Source: Aminobacter niigataensis (GTDB lineage: Bacteria > Pseudomonadota > Alphaproteobacteria > Rhizobiales > Rhizobiaceae). Taken from it: a stretch of 64,000 nucleotides of DNA. The first letter of the stretch is position 1, and every line of letters begins with the position of its first letter. The notes beneath the pieces were generated by a model. It had not been told where the DNA came from and ran no database searches. It saw nothing but the letters and a program-made list of their open reading frames with translations. The stretch lies in NCBI RefSeq assembly GCF_014200015.1, contig NZ_JACHOT010000007.1:186001-250000 (forward strand), in the 5' to 3' direction. The translations under genes and the position numbers were made by a program. Below are positions 61,259 through 64,000 of this stretch, piece by piece.

Positions 61259-63877
61259 TTAGAGCCTCCGGGTCACCATCTCCACGCGGAAGCACTCGAT
61301 GACATCGCCCTGGCGCATGTCTTCGTAGTTCTGGAAGGCCATACCGCATTCCTGGCCGACCGGCACTTCGGAGACTTCGTCCTTGAAGCGCTTGAGCGTC
61401 TTGAGCGTGCCTTCGTGGATGACAACGTTTTCGCGGATCAGGCGGACGCCTGCGCCACGCTCGACCTTGCCTTCGGTGACGCGGCAACCCGCAACCTTGC
61501 CGGTCTTCGTGATGTTGAAGACTTCGAGGATTTCGGCGTTGCCGATGAAGGTTTCGCGGCGTTCCGGCGACAGCAGGCCCGACATCGCATCCTTAACGTC
61601 ATCCACGAGGCTGTAGATGATGTTGTAGTAGCGGATCTCGATCCCGGACTGTTCAGCGGCGTGGCGCGCCTGCGCGTTGGCGCGCACGTTGAAGCCGATG
61701 ATCGCCGCACCCGAGGTTTCGGCGAGCGTGACGTCGCTCTCGGTGATGGCGCCGGCGCCCGAATGGACGATGCGCGCACGCACCTCGTCGGTGCCGAGCT
61801 TGTCGAGGGCAGCCACGATCGCTTCGACCGAACCCTGCACGTCACCCTTGATGATGAGCGGGAACTCCTTGAGGCCGGACGACTGCAGCTGCGACATCAT
61901 CTGCTCGAGCGAGCCGCGCTGGGTGGCGTGCTTGGCGACAGCCTTGTCGCGCGCCAGGCGCTGGCGGTACTCGGTGATCTCGCGAGCGCGGGCCTCGTTG
62001 TTGACCACCGCAAAGCGGTCGCCAGCCTGAGGCGTGCCCTGGAGGCCGAGAATCTCGACCGGCATGGACGGCGGCGCCTCTTCGAGGTGTTCACCACGGT
62101 CATTGACCAGCGCGCGGACACGGCCCCACTGGTTGCCGGCGACGAGAATGTCGCCGGGCATCAGCGTACCGGTCTGGACCAGGACGGTCGCGACCGGGCC
62201 GCGGCCCTTGTCGAGCTTGGCTTCGATGACGACACCTTCGGCCGTACGGTCGGGGTTGGCCTTGAGGTCGAGCACTTCGGCCTGCAGCAGGATCGCCTCG
62301 AGCAGCTTGTCGAGATTGGTGCCGTTCTTGGCCGAAACCTCGACGTCGAGCACTTCACCGCCCATCGATTCCACGAAGACTTCGTGGCGCAGCAGCTCGG
62401 TGCGGACCTTCTGGGCATCAGCCGTCGGCTTGTCGATCTTGTTGATCGCCACGATGATCGGCACGCCGGCAGCCTTGGCATGGCTGATCGACTCGATCGT
62501 CTGCGGCATGACGCTGTCGTCGGCCGCAACCACGAGGATCGCAATGTCGGTCGCCTGGGCACCACGAGCACGCATCGCCGTGAAGGCGGCGTGGCCGGGG
62601 GTGTCGATGAAGGTGATCTTCTGACCGTTCTTCTCGACCTGGTAGGCGCCGATGTGCTGGGTGATGCCGCCGGCTTCACCCGACTGCACATTCGCATTGC
62701 GGATGGCGTCGAGCAGCGAGGTCTTGCCGTGGTCGACGTGGCCCATGATGGTGACGACAGGCGGACGCGAAACCAGGGTCGCGCTGTGATCGGCGATGTC
62801 GAACAGGCCTTCTTCGATGTCGGACTCGGCAACGCGGCGAACCGTGTGGCCGAATTCGGAAGCGACCAGTTCAGCCGTATCGGCGTCGATGACGTCGCCC
62901 GGCTTCAACATCTGGCCTTGCTTCATGAAGAACTTGACGACCTCGACGGCGCGTTCGGACATGCGCTGGGCCAGTTCCTGAATGGTAATGGTCTCAGGAA
63001 GAATAACCTCACGCACGATCTTTTCGCGCGTTTCCTGGTGCATCGCACGCTTGAACTTCTCCTGACGACGACGCATCGCCGACAGCGAACGCGAACGGGC
63101 GTCGCCATCCCCGGAAGTCAGCGCCGTATTGAGCGTCAGCTTGCCGCGACGGCGGTCGTCTTCCGTCTTGGTCTTGGCCGGACGGGCAACCTCGGGGGTC
63201 GCAATGCGGCGGATCGGCGCTGCAGCAGCGACGCCGGGACCGACGCGGCCCTTCGGCTTGGCGTCCACCTCGTCGGGTACATTGGCTTCGAGCGCTGCAG
63301 CGGGGGCGCGGCGACGGGCTTCGTCCTCGGCGCGACGGCGCGATTCCGACTCCGCCTTGAGACGGGCTTCCTCTTCCGCCTGGCGGCGAGCCGATTCCTC
63401 GCGCTCGCGGCCGCGGCGTTCATCTTCCTCGGCGCGGCGGCGTGCGTCGTCGGCAGCGCGCTGGCGCTCCTCGTGCTCGCGAGCGACAGAACCTTCGAGC
63501 GCGCGGCGACGCGCATCCATCTCGCTGCGCGACAATTCATTCAGGACCATGCCCGAACGCTCGGGCTGGGGCCGCGGCGTTTCGCGCACGACGACCGGCG
63601 CGGGCGCTGGCGCTGGCGCTGCGACCACCGGAGCTACGGCCACCGGAGCTGCGGGCTGAGGCTTGGGCGCAAAGACGGCTGCAGCCGGTGTCGGCTCGTG
63701 CTTGTCGCCGGGCATGGAGAACTTACGCTTCTTGGTCTCCACGACGACCTGCTTTGTGCGGCCGTGCGAGAAGTTCTGGCGTACGGTTCCCTGCTCCGAT
63801 CCCGGGCGCTTCAGCGTCAAGGTCTTCTTCGGAGTGACGCTCAACGTGTTGTCATCGCCCGATTTAGTGTCGCTCAT
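61259..63877 (-). CDS. infB: Translation initiation factor IF-2
   Basis: 872 residues. A long N-terminal part rich in Arg, Glu and Ala with runs of charged helix (residues ~110-190) precedes the GTPase: G1 [15 protein letters not shown]3 [12 protein letters not shown]4 NKIDKPTAD. Domains IV with [11 protein letters not shown] and the initiator-tRNA-binding C terminus follow. ATG at 63877 overlaps the upstream gene's TGA as ATGA. Confidence 0.98.
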   Translation of the reverse strand: MSDTKSGDDNTLSVTPKKTLTLKRPGSEQGTVRQNFSHGRTKQVVVETKKRKFSMPGDKHEPTPAAAVFAPKPQPAAPVAVAPVVAAPAPAPAPVVVRETPRPQPERSGMVLNELSRSEMDARRRALEGSVAREHEERQRAADDARRRAEEDERRGREREESARRQAEEEARLKAESESRRRAEDEARRRAPAAALEANVPDEVDAKPKGRVGPGVAAAAPIRRIATPEVARPAKTKTEDDRRRGKLTLNTALTSGDGDARSRSLSAMRRRQEKFKRAMHQETREKIVREVILPETITIQELAQRMSERAVEVVKFFMKQGQMLKPGDVIDADTAELVASEFGHTVRRVAESDIEEGLFDIADHSATLVSRPPVVTIMGHVDHGKTSLLDAIRNANVQSGEAGGITQHIGAYQVEKNGQKITFIDTPGHAAFTAMRARGAQATDIAILVVAADDSVMPQTIESISHAKAAGVPIIVAINKIDKPTADAQKVRTELLRHEVFVESMGGEVLDVEVSAKNGTNLDKLLEAILLQAEVLDLKANPDRTAEGVVIEAKLDKGRGPVATVLVQTGTLMPGDILVAGNQWGRVRALVNDRGEHLEEAPPSMPVEILGLQGTPQAGDRFAVVNNEARAREITEYRQRLARDKAVAKHATQRGSLEQMMSQLQSSGLKEFPLIIKGDVQGSVEAIVAALDKLGTDEVRARIVHSGAGAITESDVTLAETSGAAIIGFNVRANAQARHAAEQSGIEIRYYNIIYSLVDDVKDAMSGLLSPERRETFIGNAEILEVFNITKTGKVAGCRVTEGKVERGAGVRLIRENVVIHEGTLKTLKRFKDEVSEVPVGQECGMAFQNYEDMRQGDVIECFRVEMVTRRL

Positions 63878-64000
63878 TCCATATCCTCTGCGGCATCATC
63901 GTCGTAGGCAATCGCCGCAATCATTGCCAGATCATCCGGGGATCCGCCCCGATATCGGTCAAGCGCAACCATGCGCTTCGCGACCGCCTTGCCCGCTTCT
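63874..64000 (-). CDS. C-terminal end of the gene upstream of infB (probably YlxR-type RNA-binding protein)
   Basis: About 41 residues remain in frame and end at the TGA shared with the infB ATG. The tail is acidic ([14 protein letters not shown]) after a basic part ([19 protein letters not shown]). By position (nusA-ylxR-infB in alphaproteobacteria) it is likely the DUF448/YlxR gene; the visible part has no diagnostic motif. Confidence 0.45.
   Translation of the reverse strand, partial: EAGKAVAKRMVALDRYRGGSPDDLAMIAAIAYDDDAAEDME

Noticed and set aside
61178-63907. Long plus-strand open frame of about 909 codons opposite infB
   Set aside because: It is antisense to infB, which has complete GTPase motifs and the right length. 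The plus frame is open only because of high GC codon bias.

Overview
The window is GC-rich chromosomal DNA from an alphaproteobacterium of the order Rhizobiales (Hyphomicrobiales). It most resembles the Mesorhizobium/Aminobacter (Phyllobacteriaceae) group. The assignment rests on the irr-fabA-fabB-fabI block, rpsT upstream of dnaA, a full tad/cpa pilus locus with TTAA-N7-TTAA-like (CtrA-type) sites, a DnaX with a degenerate zinc module, and several families of short palindromic intergenic repeats. Genus is an inference. Nearly all of the sequence is coding. No phage, IS element, CRISPR array, tRNA or rRNA was seen; the only RNA gene is the 4.5S SRP RNA.

Layout. 1-11 kb: a lytic transglycosylase (cut by the window edge), recR, a SleB-type lipoprotein hydrolase, a Zn-alcohol dehydrogenase, ybaB, dnaX and ffs; then HIT, nudC, a MarR-GNAT fusion, a methyltransferase, pheA and kdsB. 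The usual ffs-dnaX-ybaB-recR order is interrupted by the hydrolase/dehydrogenase pair, which is bracketed by clusters of an AGCGAAT heptamer. 11-21.4 kb: membrane-anchored cytochrome c, then a yejA-yejA-yejB-yejE-[vapB-vapC]-yejF peptide ABC transport operon with two binding-protein paralogues and a toxin-antitoxin pair inside it, followed by ghrA. 21.4-24.1 kb: an operon of an M17 aminopeptidase, a MarR regulator and an NlpC/P60 hydrolase. 24.2-36.3 kb: the tad/cpa locus (tadD; cpaA, B, C, D, E, F, tadB, tadC; flp; a stand-alone secretin N-domain protein; two TadE-like pseudopilins).

36.4-49.8 kb: deoB-mutM, an enoyl-CoA hydratase, rpsT, a 770-base gene-free region with clustered GANTC sites and a CtrA-like box, then dnaA, dnaN, recF, a MoeB/ThiF-like enzyme, a GNAT enzyme and the two aconitase-X subunits. 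These are followed by a D-2-hydroxyacid dehydrogenase, an SH3 protein and irr. 50-55.4 kb: fabA-fabB-fabI (anaerobic-type unsaturated fatty acid synthesis), a GGDEF/EAL protein with a degenerate GGDEF, and an RsmC-like methyltransferase. 55.6-64 kb: the translation/RNA-decay block infB-rbfA-truB-[corA]-rpsO-pnp, with the last codons of the gene upstream of infB at the window edge.

Most of the window is housekeeping. The less ordinary parts are the vapBC pair translationally joined to yejF, the MarR-GNAT fusion with a perfect 20-base palindrome at its start, the cell-cycle-type sites upstream of dnaA and around the pilus genes, and the repeat families. I do not see a clearly new multi-gene system.
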